A stretch of 64,000 bases of DNA, from positions 2,666,001 to 2,730,000 of the forward strand of contig NZ_WHLY01000002.1 in the NCBI RefSeq assembly GCF_009296315.1. The letters run 5' to 3'. The notes under the pieces were generated by a model, which was given only the letters and a program-made list of their open reading frames with translations, was not told the DNA's origin and did no database searches. Position 1 is the stretch's first letter, and every line of letters begins with the position of its first letter. This document shows, one piece after another, positions 27,195 through 36,769 of the stretch. Origin of the DNA: Salmonirosea aquatica. GTDB taxonomy: Bacteria; Bacteroidota; Bacteroidia; Cytophagales; Spirosomataceae. Both the position numbers and the translations under genes were made by a program.

Positions 27195-30100
27195 ATGAAC
27201 GAATCGCGAATTCTACAATTCTGTGCATCGAAGCGGCAGTGGCCACATCTGGCTCTGGTTCCGGTTCTCCTGCTCCTCTTACTACTTATGCCTTCGGGCT
27301 TTACGGCAGCCCGGGCGGCGGCTCCCTCTGACTCAGATGCCTCCCTAGCCGCTATTACGGGTAAGGTCACCGATGATGCCGGCATAGCCCTGCCGGGGGT
27401 AAGCGTGGTGCTGAAAGGCTCCACCACAGGTACCACTACCAACGCGGAGGGTATGTACTCTCTGAACACACCGGGCAGCGATGGTACCCTCGTGTTCTCC
27501 TACGTGGGCTTTCTGACTGTGGAAGAAGCCATCAACGGTCGCTCGACGATCAACATCAAAATGGCCACCGACACCAAATCCCTTTCCGAAGTAGTGGTCG
27601 TGGGCTACGGTAGCCAGACCAAAAAAGAAATCACCGGAGCGGTACAGACTGTGAGTGCGGCGGAAATCAAGGATATTCCCGTTTCGCAGATCGGTCAGAA
27701 ATTACAGGGCCGCCTGGCCGGGGTGCAAATCAACCAGACCACCGGGAAGCCGGGACAGGGCATGAACATCCGAATTCGGGGTCAATTGTCAGTTTCAGGG
27801 GGTAGTGACCCTCTGTATGTGATCGATGGCTTCCCGATTACAGGTAGCATTGGTGCGCTCAATCCCGACGAGATCGAAGATATCACGATTCTGAAAGATG
27901 CCGCTTCTACTTCGCTATATGGATCAAGGGCGGCTAACGGGGTGGTACTTATCACCACGAAAAAAGGGAAGAGTGGCCAGACCAACGTAAGCTTCAATAC
28001 GTACGTAGGCGTTCAGAACGTACCTAAAAAAGGGCGCATCGAAATGATGGATGCTGTAGAGTTCGCCCAATTCAAGAAAGAATCCTATGAAGATTCGGGG
28101 TTACCCGTGCCTGAGGCGTTTCAAAATCCCTCGCAGTACGAAGGCAAAAACAATGACTGGTACGATGCCCTACTCCGCAAAGCCCCGATTCAGAGCTATA
28201 ACCTGACGATTACTTCCAACAAGGAAAAAGTCAACACGGCCATTGTAGCCGGGGTATTCAACCAGCAGGGAGTTGTTATCAATAATGAATACAAGCGGTA
28301 TTCGCTGCGGATGAACCTGGACTATGCCCTCTCTGACAAGGTAAGAATTGGCTTCAACATTGCTCCTTCCTACGTATATGACAATACGCCCCGTACGGAT
28401 GGTACCCGGGGTACGGGAATTCTCTTCAATGCCCTGCATACCTGGCCGATCATGCCTATTTATGACGATAACGGAGAACTAACCCTATTCAATAAGTTTC
28501 CTGCCAATACGGGTAATATCTATGCATACGCTAACTGGGTAAGGTCAGCTGAGGAGTTGATCAATGAAACCAAGGAAACCAATATCCTGACCAATGGCTA
28601 CGTGGAGTACCGCCCTATCAAAGGATTGCTACTTAAATCGACCATTAACGCCGAATTGCTCAGTTCCAAGTTTTTCTTTTTCAACCCCTCCACGGCTACC
28701 AGCGGTATTAATGTGCCTATACCTACCACAGCGGTATCCATTCGCCAGAATACGGACAACTTCACCTGGCTGAACGAAAACCTGGCTACGTACTCCCATA
28801 GTTTTGGAGAGCACAACTTTGAGTTGCTGGGCGGATTCACCAACCAGCATTTCCGGCAGGACAGATTCCGTATTCAAGCTGATACCTACGCCGATGACCG
28901 TCTGCCCACCATACAAGGCGCGATCAACATTAACCGTAGTGGCAATGATGGTAATTCTGGAACCAGTAGCGGCGTGAATGAGTGGAGCCTGACCTCGTTT
29001 CTGTCGCGACTTACCTATAATTACAAAGGCAAGTATCTGTTGACCGCCGCCATCCGCACCGACGGTTCTTCGCGCTTTGGTTCTCAAAACCGCTGGGGTA
29101 CCTTCCCCTCCGTGTCATTGGGCTGGGTGGTTTCCGATGAAGCATTCATGCAGGAGCTACCCAAGGTTTCCTTCCTTAAGCTCAGGTCGAGCCTAGGAAT
29201 TACGGGTAATAACAACATCGGTAACTACACGCAATACGCCCTGATCAATAATACGGTCAATGCCGCCTTTGGCAACAACGTAGCGTCGGGGGCCGTCGTG
29301 ACTTCGCTGTCTAACAACAATCTGGGCTGGGAAACTACCAAGCAACTAGATGCCGGCCTGGATGTAGGGTTCTTCAATGACCGCATTCAGTTGACCTACG
29401 ACTACTACACCAAGCGCACTACTAACCTGCTCTACAACGTACAGGTACCTCAGGAGTCGGGTTTCAGCACATTTGCTGACAACATTGGCGAGATCAAGTT
29501 CTGGGGCCACGAGTTTTCACTTACTACCCGGAACACTACCGGGCGCCTGCAATGGACCACGAATGCCAATATTTCCTTCAACCGGAATAAGGTGCTCGCA
29601 CTGGCCGACGGCATCGACCGCGTGTATGGCGATTACCACATTACCAAAGTGGGTTATCCCTTCGGCCAGTTCTATGGAATTGAAGCCGATGGAGTATACA
29701 TGAACGCTGAAGATCTCAAAAATTCACCGCAGGTACCCGGCCGCTCCGTTGTGGGTAGCATCAAGCTTAAAGATGCCAATGGGGACGGCATTATTACCTA
29801 TGGTGGCGATAACGACGACCGCGTGATCATGGGTAATCCTTTCCCGAAGTTTATCTATGGCATCACCAATACTCTTCGTTATGGTGATTTTGACTTTTCC
29901 ATTGTAGGCTCCGGCTCACAGGGCAATCAGCTGCTGGTACGTCACCTGTACAGTACTGCTAACCTGGATGGGGTTTTCAATCTGCTAAAGGAGGTGAAAT
30001 ATCGCTTCCGGTCGGAGGATAACCCAGGAAAAGGCTTTTTCGGTACGACCGTGGGTGGCGGTAACGTAACGGGTATCGAGCGCGACTGGATGAACAGTCG

Positions 30101-30368
30101 CTTTGTAACGGACGCTTCCTTCTTTACGATCAAGAATATCACGCTGGGCTATACGATTGGAGCAGTCAATAAGTTCTTCAAGAGCGCCCGTCTGTATGCT
30201 TCTGTGCAGCAGGCCTATATCTTCACCAAGTACTGGGGCGGTCCTAACCCCGAAACCAGTGCCCAAAACAATGGGCAGGGCGATGGTGGTAACCTGAGTC
30301 CGGGTGTTGATCTGTCCAACTATCCAGTCCCACGTACCTGGACCATTGGTGTTAATCTAAATTTCTAA
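27195..30368 (+). CDS. SusC/RagA-family TonB-dependent transporter
   Basis: An outer-membrane importer that takes up oligosaccharide or peptide ligands with SusD, driven by TonB. From ATG 27195 it has 1057 residues. It shows a signal region, a carboxypeptidase-regulatory-like domain (ITGKVTDDAGIALPGVSVV...) and a TonB-box-like region (SLSEVVVVGYGSQTKKEITGAV). The plug follows with RGQLSVSGGSDPLYVIDG, and then a large barrel ending in WTIGVNLNF with a terminal Phe. It is followed 49 bp later by SusD. No anti-sigma or hybrid two-component gene is adjacent, so control is not visible. Confidence 0.95.
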   Translation: MNESRILQFCASKRQWPHLALVPVLLLLLLLMPSGFTAARAAAPSDSDASLAAITGKVTDDAGIALPGVSVVLKGSTTGTTTNAEGMYSLNTPGSDGTLVFSYVGFLTVEEAINGRSTINIKMATDTKSLSEVVVVGYGSQTKKEITGAVQTVSAAEIKDIPVSQIGQKLQGRLAGVQINQTTGKPGQGMNIRIRGQLSVSGGSDPLYVIDGFPITGSIGALNPDEIEDITILKDAASTSLYGSRAANGVVLITTKKGKSGQTNVSFNTYVGVQNVPKKGRIEMMDAVEFAQFKKESYEDSGLPVPEAFQNPSQYEGKNNDWYDALLRKAPIQSYNLTITSNKEKVNTAIVAGVFNQQGVVINNEYKRYSLRMNLDYALSDKVRIGFNIAPSYVYDNTPRTDGTRGTGILFNALHTWPIMPIYDDNGELTLFNKFPANTGNIYAYANWVRSAEELINETKETNILTNGYVEYRPIKGLLLKSTINAELLSSKFFFFNPSTATSGINVPIPTTAVSIRQNTDNFTWLNENLATYSHSFGEHNFELLGGFTNQHFRQDRFRIQADTYADDRLPTIQGAININRSGNDGNSGTSSGVNEWSLTSFLSRLTYNYKGKYLLTAAIRTDGSSRFGSQNRWGTFPSVSLGWVVSDEAFMQELPKVSFLKLRSSLGITGNNNIGNYTQYALINNTVNAAFGNNVASGAVVTSLSNNNLGWETTKQLDAGLDVGFFNDRIQLTYDYYTKRTTNLLYNVQVPQESGFSTFADNIGEIKFWGHEFSLTTRNTTGRLQWTTNANISFNRNKVLALADGIDRVYGDYHITKVGYPFGQFYGIEADGVYMNAEDLKNSPQVPGRSVVGSIKLKDANGDGIITYGGDNDDRVIMGNPFPKFIYGITNTLRYGDFDFSIVGSGSQGNQLLVRHLYSTANLDGVFNLLKEVKYRFRSEDNPGKGFFGTTVGGGNVTGIERDWMNSRFVTDASFFTIKNITLGYTIGAVNKFFKSARLYASVQQAYIFTKYWGGPNPETSAQNNGQGDGGNLSPGVDLSNYPVPRTWTIGVNLNF

Positions 30369-30417
30369 TTATGAGTAAAATAACTCTCATGATTTATACC
30401 TCATAACTATACTTCCT

Positions 30418-31932
30418 ATGAAAAGATCACTTATATTTTTCTGTACCATTGGCTTGCTCGTGTCGGCCTGCGACAGCAAGTTTCTGGAAATATACCCCGA
30501 AACTTCACTCAGTTCGGCTACCTTTTTCAAGACCGAAGCCGATTTCCAGCAGGCTGTCAACGCCGCTTACGTACCACTACGCAGCATCGTCAACGACCGT
30601 GCTTGGCTGCTGGGCGAAATGCATTCGGACAACACGTACTATGCCCGTAACCCGCTCTTTGGCGCCACGGAACAACAGGAAGATATCGCCGACTTTGCGA
30701 TTCCTACCGCCAATGGCGTTACCTCTAATACGCACGTGCTGAACCAATACCGGTTAGATTATCAGATCATCGCCCGTACCAATCAGATATTGGCGGTCAT
30801 TGATGACGTCGATTTCAACGCTGAATCAAAAAGCAATCTGAAAGGGCAGGCTTTGTTTCTGAGAGCATACGCCTACTTCGAGCTGGTACGCTACTTCAAC
30901 AAAGCGCCTTTGCATTTGACCCCAGTAACGGTTCGGCAGGAAGCTGCTTTGCCGCTGGCTACGGCCGCTGAATTATACGCACAGATTGAGAAAGATGCCT
31001 TGGAAGCCACCACTTCGCTTTTACCCAAATCCAAGCAGGAGCCGGGCCGGGCCACCTCCGGGGCCGCTAAAACCTTGCTGGCGGATGTGTATATCAATCA
31101 GAAAAAATGGGCGCAAGCGGAACCCTTGCTGAAAGATGTAGTGAATAGCGGCGAGTATTCGCTCATGCCCAACTACGCCGACGCCTTTTCGACCTCGACG
31201 GGTAATAAGAATAATAAGGAGTCGGTATTCGAAGTACAGTTTATCGAAGGTTCGGCGGGTTTGAACGGAAGCTTCCTTTACAATTTTCTGCCCCGCCCTA
31301 TGTCGTCCGAAGAACTGGTAAAAATCACCGGTACGTCGAATCCGCAGCCTCAGACCGGTGAGGGTAATAATATTCCTACTCCGGATATCATCGCGGCTTA
31401 CGAGCCGGGCGACACGCGTAAGGATGCATCGATTGCTTATGTTACATTGAGTGGAAGCCAGCGTAAGGACAAGGTGTACCCTTATATCAAGAAGTACGCT
31501 AAAACGCACGCCCTCAATGGCAACCATGGTATGAACTGGCCGATTTACCGGTATTCAGAAACATTGCTGCTTTTGGCCGAGGCACTGAACGAGCAGGGGA
31601 AAACCTCCGATGCCGCGCCCTACCTCAATCAAGTGCGAAACAGGGCTGGTTTGGCTAACACTACGGCTTCTTCGCAAGCTGATATGCGGGAAGCGATTTT
31701 TAAAGAAAGAAGAGTGGAACTGGCCTTTGAAAACAAACGCTGGTTCGATCTGGTAAGAACGGGCCGGGCTGTAGACGTCATTACTGCGTATGGCCAACGC
31801 ATCAAATCAAATCCAGAAGCTTATTATTATCCGGTGTCGGAAGGATCGAAGCCCCGTGGCAACGCCTTCACCAACCTAGACCTGTATTACGCGCTACCCG
31901 CCGACGAGTCGGCACTAAGCCCCAATTTCTGA
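30418..31932 (+). CDS. SusD/RagB-family nutrient-binding lipoprotein
   Basis: The extracellular lid of the SusCD transporter. The 504-residue protein has a lipoprotein signal (LLVSACDS) and TPR-like helical repeats in the N half. It shows the family's FLRAYAYFELVRYF core and a C-terminal LRLLAEALNEQGKTSDAAPYLNQVRNRAG-like segment (LLLAEALN, then VRNRAGL). The RRVELAFENKRWFDLVRTG motif near the end is diagnostic of RagB/SusD. It binds the substrate presented to SusC; the substrate is not inferable from the sequence. Confidence 0.95.
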   Translation: MKRSLIFFCTIGLLVSACDSKFLEIYPETSLSSATFFKTEADFQQAVNAAYVPLRSIVNDRAWLLGEMHSDNTYYARNPLFGATEQQEDIADFAIPTANGVTSNTHVLNQYRLDYQIIARTNQILAVIDDVDFNAESKSNLKGQALFLRAYAYFELVRYFNKAPLHLTPVTVRQEAALPLATAAELYAQIEKDALEATTSLLPKSKQEPGRATSGAAKTLLADVYINQKKWAQAEPLLKDVVNSGEYSLMPNYADAFSTSTGNKNNKESVFEVQFIEGSAGLNGSFLYNFLPRPMSSEELVKITGTSNPQPQTGEGNNIPTPDIIAAYEPGDTRKDASIAYVTLSGSQRKDKVYPYIKKYAKTHALNGNHGMNWPIYRYSETLLLLAEALNEQGKTSDAAPYLNQVRNRAGLANTTASSQADMREAIFKERRVELAFENKRWFDLVRTGRAVDVITAYGQRIKSNPEAYYYPVSEGSKPRGNAFTNLDLYYALPADESALSPNF

Positions 31933-31938
31933 TGATTT

Positions 31939-31984
31939 CGCCCGGCAGGGATAGTTTCATACACGATTCTATCCTTGTCGGGCG
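31939..31984. terminator. Hairpin after the SusCD pair
   Basis: A 16-bp stem (31939-31954 with 31969-31984) with two G-U pairs closes a 14-nt loop, immediately after the susD stop. There is no T run, so it may stabilise the susCD mRNA or partly attenuate read-through into the cytochrome gene. Confidence 0.5.
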
Positions 31985-32158
31985 TACAGATTGCCCTAGT
32001 CAACGCAAGTAAGTATCCGGTTTGATACGCTTTTTTATAATCCATACCAGAAAAAGTAAACCAACGTATAAGTATATAAAGCCATTTCCTGCGTCATATA
32101 AAATAGAGTATCTCCGTATTTGAAGCATTTCTCAGCATTTAAACAAAATAACAAACTC

Positions 32159-34879
32159 ATGTTCAACAAGAATTCGTCTGCCACTTCCGTCTTCGTCAAG
32201 CCCCTGCTGGGATTGGGACTTCTGGTGGGACTGGGTGCCTTTTACGCAAAAGTCGACCCGTTCGCTCCCACCCATGTCCGCCCCGATAACTCCAAAGTGG
32301 ATAAGTTAAAGCTACAGCCTGGTTTCAAAGCCGAGCACTTGTACAGTCCATCCGAAAACGGGCAGGGTTCGTGGGTTTCGATGTGCTTTGACGACAAGGG
32401 GCGACTCATCACTTCCGATCAGTACGGTGGCCTGTATCGTCTTACGCTCCCGGCCCTCGGTTCGGGTTCTACCGCCCCCACCAAGGTGGAGCACCTCAAG
32501 GTAGGTACCCCTGGCGACACGCTGGGCATGGGAACAGCCCATGGGTTGCTCTACGCTTTTAACAGCCTGTACGTCATGGTGAATAACCGCGTGACGAAGG
32601 ATTTGCCCGTCCACAGTGGATTTTACCGTCTACAGGATACCAACGGCGACGATCAGTACGACAAGGTGAGCCTGCTCAAAGAACTGGAAGGAAACGGCGA
32701 ACACGGTCCCCACAGCATTAAGTTGTCGCCCGACGGAAAATCATTGTATGTGATTTCAGGAAATCACACCGACGCCCCTCAGATGGACAACTACCTGTTG
32801 CCTAAAACCTGGAAACAGGATAACCTTTTCCCGCTCATCAAAGACCCACGTGGCCACGCCAATGACCGGATGGCTCCCGGTGGCTGGGTTGCCAATGTAC
32901 AGCCCGACGGCAGCGACTGGGTACTGTACAGTGCGGGCTATCGGAATGCTTTCGATATGGCGTTCAATGATACCGGAGATTTGTTTGTCTATGACGCCGA
33001 CATGGAATGGGACATTGGTACTCCCTGGTACCGCCCTACCCGGATCTGCCATGCTACCAGTGGCAGTGAGTTTGGCTGGCGGACGGGTAACAGCAAGTGG
33101 TCACCCGCCCTACCCGACAACCTGCCCCCCATTATTAACATCGGGCAAGGCTCCCCGACCAGTATGCTTTTTGCGAGCAATGCCAAGTTCCCAGCCAAGT
33201 ATAAAAACACCCTGCTGGCTTTTGACTGGAGCTTTGGCATTGTGCACGCCATTCACCTCAAGCCCAGCGGCTCTACCTTTTCTGCCGACCGCGAAGAATT
33301 TCTTTCCGGGGTACCCCTACCCCTTACCGATGGTGTGATCGGACCCGACGGAGCTCTGTATTTTATGACTGGCGGTCGCCGCCTGGAATCAGACCTATAC
33401 CGGGTGAGTTATGCGGGTAATGACGCACTGGTTTCTTCCGTGGCGGTAACACCCGTCAACAAAGAAAACGAACTGCGCCGGAGTCTGGAAAAATACCATA
33501 CCGGCCCCAACAGCGCCGCTATTGCCGCGGCCTGGCCTCAGCTGAACAACCCCGATCGTTTTATCCGCTACGCTGCCCGCATTGCCGTCGAACACCAGCC
33601 GCTGAGCGAATGGAAGGACAAGGCTACCAGTGAAAAAGACCCCATCACGGCCATTCAGGCAGCGATTGCCCTGGCGCGCACCGATAGTGTCGATAGCGAC
33701 ATCAAGAGCAAACTGAACGCCAATCTTTTGAGAATCAATCTTAAAAGCCTGACTGAGCCCCAGCAAATTGACCTGATCCGGGCTTACGAGCTGGTAACGT
33801 TGCGGCTGGGTGAACCTGATGCCGCCCAGAAAAAGCAAATTGTCGCCGCGCTCAACCCGAGCTACCCTTCCAACTCAGGGGAGCTTAACCGCTCACTCGC
33901 CCGCATCCTGATAACCCTCGAAGCGCCTGGCGTAATCGAGAAAACCCTGGCTTTGATGGACAAAAAAGAGGATACCAGTATGATGCCCGGCGGAATGACG
34001 GCGACTTCGTCGGCCGACCTCATCATGCGGAACCCACAGTACGGACTGGACATTGCCAAGACTTTGGAAAAGATGCCTCCTCCCCAGCAAACGTACCTTG
34101 CCACCATGCTGAGTGCCGCCAAAACGGGCTGGACACCTGCCACACAGGAAAAATACATGAAGTGGTTTAACAAAGCCTTTACCTATCAGGCTGGAAGAAG
34201 CTACATTGGTTTTATCGACAAAGCCCGTAAAATGGCCCTGGCCAATGCGCCCGAAAACAAGCGCGTCGCCTACGATAAAATGTCGGGTGGCGAGTTGCTT
34301 ACGAAAAACGGTAACGACCTCGTACAGAGTGTCTACCCAAAAGGCCCTGGTAAACGGTGGGAGGTACCTACCGCCGTAGCCGTAGTGGAAGACCACCTGA
34401 CTGGCCGGAACTTCCAGCAGGGCAAGGATATGTACAATGCCATTACCTGCGGCCGCTGCCACGCCATCAACGGGCAAGGTGGCAACATTGGTCCGGATTT
34501 GACGCAACTGGCTACGCGATTTACGACGAAGGATATCCTGGAATCGATCATCGAACCTAACAAAGTAATCTCGGACCAGTACGCGGCTACACAGATTACC
34601 CTGAAAAACGGAGAATCCATTGTGGGTCGCATCACCAACGAAGACAACGCGTCCTATACGGTTTCGCAGAATCCTTTTGCCCCCGACATGGTGGTGAAGA
34701 TTCCGAAGAAAGACGTAGCGGCGAGCAAGTACTCGACGGTTTCCATCATGCTACCCGGCCTGATCAACAGCCTGAATGAAGAAGAGCTCAAAGATCTTAT
34801 CGCCTACCTGAAATCAGGGGGCAACGAAAAGAACGCGATGTTTTCCGCCCAGTCGTCCAAAAGTCAGGGCGGTAAATAA
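32159..34879 (+). CDS. Propeller-HEAT-cytochrome c protein (putative heme-binding, PVC-type)
   Basis: A 906-residue exported protein. It has an N-terminal signal anchor (KPLLGLGLLVGLGAF) and a beta-propeller of glucose/sorbosone-dehydrogenase type (SMCFDDKGRLITSDQYGGLYRL, AGYRNAFDMAFND). A helical HEAT-like part follows, then a C-terminal cytochrome c with heme site CGRCH at 764-768. The modules suggest an oxidoreductase or electron carrier in the periplasm. Membership in a sugar locus makes a cytochrome-coupled sugar dehydrogenase attractive, but no substrate or PQQ site is proved. I start at ATG 32159; TTG 32120 is less likely. Confidence 0.85.
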   Translation: MFNKNSSATSVFVKPLLGLGLLVGLGAFYAKVDPFAPTHVRPDNSKVDKLKLQPGFKAEHLYSPSENGQGSWVSMCFDDKGRLITSDQYGGLYRLTLPALGSGSTAPTKVEHLKVGTPGDTLGMGTAHGLLYAFNSLYVMVNNRVTKDLPVHSGFYRLQDTNGDDQYDKVSLLKELEGNGEHGPHSIKLSPDGKSLYVISGNHTDAPQMDNYLLPKTWKQDNLFPLIKDPRGHANDRMAPGGWVANVQPDGSDWVLYSAGYRNAFDMAFNDTGDLFVYDADMEWDIGTPWYRPTRICHATSGSEFGWRTGNSKWSPALPDNLPPIINIGQGSPTSMLFASNAKFPAKYKNTLLAFDWSFGIVHAIHLKPSGSTFSADREEFLSGVPLPLTDGVIGPDGALYFMTGGRRLESDLYRVSYAGNDALVSSVAVTPVNKENELRRSLEKYHTGPNSAAIAAAWPQLNNPDRFIRYAARIAVEHQPLSEWKDKATSEKDPITAIQAAIALARTDSVDSDIKSKLNANLLRINLKSLTEPQQIDLIRAYELVTLRLGEPDAAQKKQIVAALNPSYPSNSGELNRSLARILITLEAPGVIEKTLALMDKKEDTSMMPGGMTATSSADLIMRNPQYGLDIAKTLEKMPPPQQTYLATMLSAAKTGWTPATQEKYMKWFNKAFTYQAGRSYIGFIDKARKMALANAPENKRVAYDKMSGGELLTKNGNDLVQSVYPKGPGKRWEVPTAVAVVEDHLTGRNFQQGKDMYNAITCGRCHAINGQGGNIGPDLTQLATRFTTKDILESIIEPNKVISDQYAATQITLKNGESIVGRITNEDNASYTVSQNPFAPDMVVKIPKKDVAASKYSTVSIMLPGLINSLNEEELKDLIAYLKSGGNEKNAMFSAQSSKSQGGK

Positions 34880-34888
34880 GTGATAATG

Positions 34889-34926
34889 AAAGGACAGGAA
34901 GCTCAGTGGGTTTCCTGTCCTTTTTT
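34889..34926 (+). terminator. Intrinsic terminator after the cytochrome gene
   Basis: The stem AAAGGACAGGAA/TTCCTGTCCTTT (34889-34900 with 34912-34923) is followed by a T run. It separates the cytochrome gene from DUF1080, which must then have its own promoter or rely on read-through. Confidence 0.82.
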
Positions 34927-35017
34927 CTTTGTATGGCCCCCAATAAGGGTAAAGTTAAGTTTACGGGTCTTGGCAAGTGCCGGGATCTGCCCACCAAACG
35001 ATTTAGCTATTCTCCCC

Positions 35018-35788
35018 ATGAAAAAAAATAATCTTTCCTTCACCTTTCTCGCCTGTGGCTTGTCTCTCCTCGTGCTAGGTATGAATGCCTGCGTAGGTCA
35101 GAAAAAAACCAAGGATGGCTTTGTGTCCATTTTTGACGGCAAAACCCTGAATGGATGGAAGGGTGATCCTACCTACTGGCGGGTCGAAGATGGTGCCCTG
35201 ACGGGTGAAATCACGCCCTCGACGCTTTTGAAAACCAATTCCTTCATTATCTGGCAGGGCGGTGAGCCCGGGGATTTTGAGTTGAAAGGTGAATTCAAGA
35301 TCACTGAGGCGGGCAACTCCGGCATCAACTACCGCAGCGACCAGTTGACCGATATACCCTATGCCCTGCGCGGATACCAAGCCGATATTGACGGTAAGAT
35401 TAACTATACGGGCCAAAACTACGAGGAACGCAAGCGTACTACTCTGGCTTACCGTGGCGAAATCTCGGAGATTAATCCCTATACCGGCGACGCCGATCCG
35501 ACGGCGGTTCGCACCAAAGTAGCCAAAAACAACTGGACCAACCGGACCGTTACCGGCTCACTGGGTACTTCGGATGAGTTGAAAAGCTCCATCAAGAAAG
35601 AAGACTGGAACACTTTTCATATTGTTGCCAAAGGAAACCGCCTGCAGCATTATATCAACGGCAAACTCATGAGCGATGTTACCGATAACGATACCGTCAA
35701 TGGCATGAAAAAAGGGTTGCTCGGGGTACAGGTACACGTGGGTCCGCCTATGAAAGTACAGTACCGTGATTTAAGGATAAAACAGTAA
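35018..35788 (+). CDS. DUF1080 domain lipoprotein (3-keto-glycoside hydrolase/lyase family)
   Basis: From ATG 35018 the protein has 256 residues, a lipoprotein-type signal (LLVLGMNAC) and the DUF1080 jelly-roll fold. Its start is FVSIFDGKTLNGWKGDPTYWRVEDGALTGE, and the end has HYINGKLMSDVTDND. Members of this family (PF06439) in Bacteroides cleave 3-keto-glycosides as hydrolases or lyases. That makes this the key gene for the keto-glycoside hypothesis of the locus. Earlier in-frame starts add a segment with no signal sequence. It is followed 105 bp later by a TIM-barrel isomerase. Confidence 0.85.
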   Translation: MKKNNLSFTFLACGLSLLVLGMNACVGQKKTKDGFVSIFDGKTLNGWKGDPTYWRVEDGALTGEITPSTLLKTNSFIIWQGGEPGDFELKGEFKITEAGNSGINYRSDQLTDIPYALRGYQADIDGKINYTGQNYEERKRTTLAYRGEISEINPYTGDADPTAVRTKVAKNNWTNRTVTGSLGTSDELKSSIKKEDWNTFHIVAKGNRLQHYINGKLMSDVTDNDTVNGMKKGLLGVQVHVGPPMKVQYRDLRIKQ

Positions 35789-35893
35789 GACAGGAGGCTA
35801 CTGATTTTGGGCTGGTAGCTATGCCTGGAATTCATAACACCCAAGTAAGGCCAACCGCCGGTAGCTATCAGCTAATAGCTCGAAAAACGACAA

Positions 35894-36748
35894 ATGACAA
35901 AAATTGGATTTAACGTGTTAGCCTGGTCGGCCGTTGTATCAGACGATCTGATGCCCTTGGCCGACCGGTTGAAAAAGATTGGATACGACGGAGTGGAATG
36001 CTTTGTGGGAGCTGCTGAAGACCCCACCGCCTATCACCGCTTTGGTAAGCACGTCCGAGATCTGGACATGGAGATGACGGGCGTTACCGTAGTAAGTCCC
36101 GACACCAATCCCATCAGCGAATCGGCTTCAGTCCGGGAAAAAGCGCTGGAACGTATCAAATGGACCATCGACCGTACCCATGATCTGGGGGCTCGCATCC
36201 TATGTGGGCCGTTCCATTCGGCCCATGCGCATTTTTCCAAGCGTCCGGCCCAGGATGAGGAATACGGCTGGGCAGCAGAAGTACTGCACGCAGCCGGCGT
36301 GTACGCCGCGCAGGCCGATGTGACACTGGCGCTTGAAGCCCTCAACCGCTTCGAATGCTACCTCTGCAATACCGCCGAACAACTGAGCCGGCTGGTCAAG
36401 ATGGCGGGTCATCCCAACGTTCGGGCAATGTTTGATACGCACCATGCCAATGTGGAAGAGAAAAGCTATGCCGGGGCCATTAAAACGCTGGCTCCGATTT
36501 TGGCGCATGTCCACATCAGCGAAAACGACCGGGGTACCCCGGGTGGTAGTCACCTACCCTGGGACACTATCTTTGGTACCCTCGCCGAAATCGAGTACAA
36601 TAAGTGGCTCACTATCGAAGCCTTCTCCCGCAATGATCCCGACTTTGCCAACTCCATCGGGGTTTGGCGGGAATACAACGAACCCTGGGACATCGCCGAG
36701 CAGGGATTCACTTTTATCCAGAGCATGTGCCAGAAGCATGGTCTTTGA
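35894..36748 (+). CDS. Sugar isomerase/epimerase-like TIM barrel 1
   Basis: A 284-residue member of the AP endonuclease-2/xylose isomerase-like TIM-barrel superfamily. Metal-site residues seen in D-tagatose 3-epimerase-type enzymes are present: Glu in LALEALNRFE, Asp in MFDTHHANVEE, His in HVHISENDRGTPG and a late Glu in WLTIEAFSR. The closest functional type is a ketose 3-epimerase. It is cytoplasmic, with no signal. It starts 105 bp after DUF1080 and ends 21 bp before the ThuA 2 gene, so these genes probably share a transcript. Confidence 0.87.
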   Translation: MTKIGFNVLAWSAVVSDDLMPLADRLKKIGYDGVECFVGAAEDPTAYHRFGKHVRDLDMEMTGVTVVSPDTNPISESASVREKALERIKWTIDRTHDLGARILCGPFHSAHAHFSKRPAQDEEYGWAAEVLHAAGVYAAQADVTLALEALNRFECYLCNTAEQLSRLVKMAGHPNVRAMFDTHHANVEEKSYAGAIKTLAPILAHVHISENDRGTPGGSHLPWDTIFGTLAEIEYNKWLTIEAFSRNDPDFANSIGVWREYNEPWDIAEQGFTFIQSMCQKHGL

Positions 36749-36769
36749 TCTTCGTAAAATTCATTTTCC

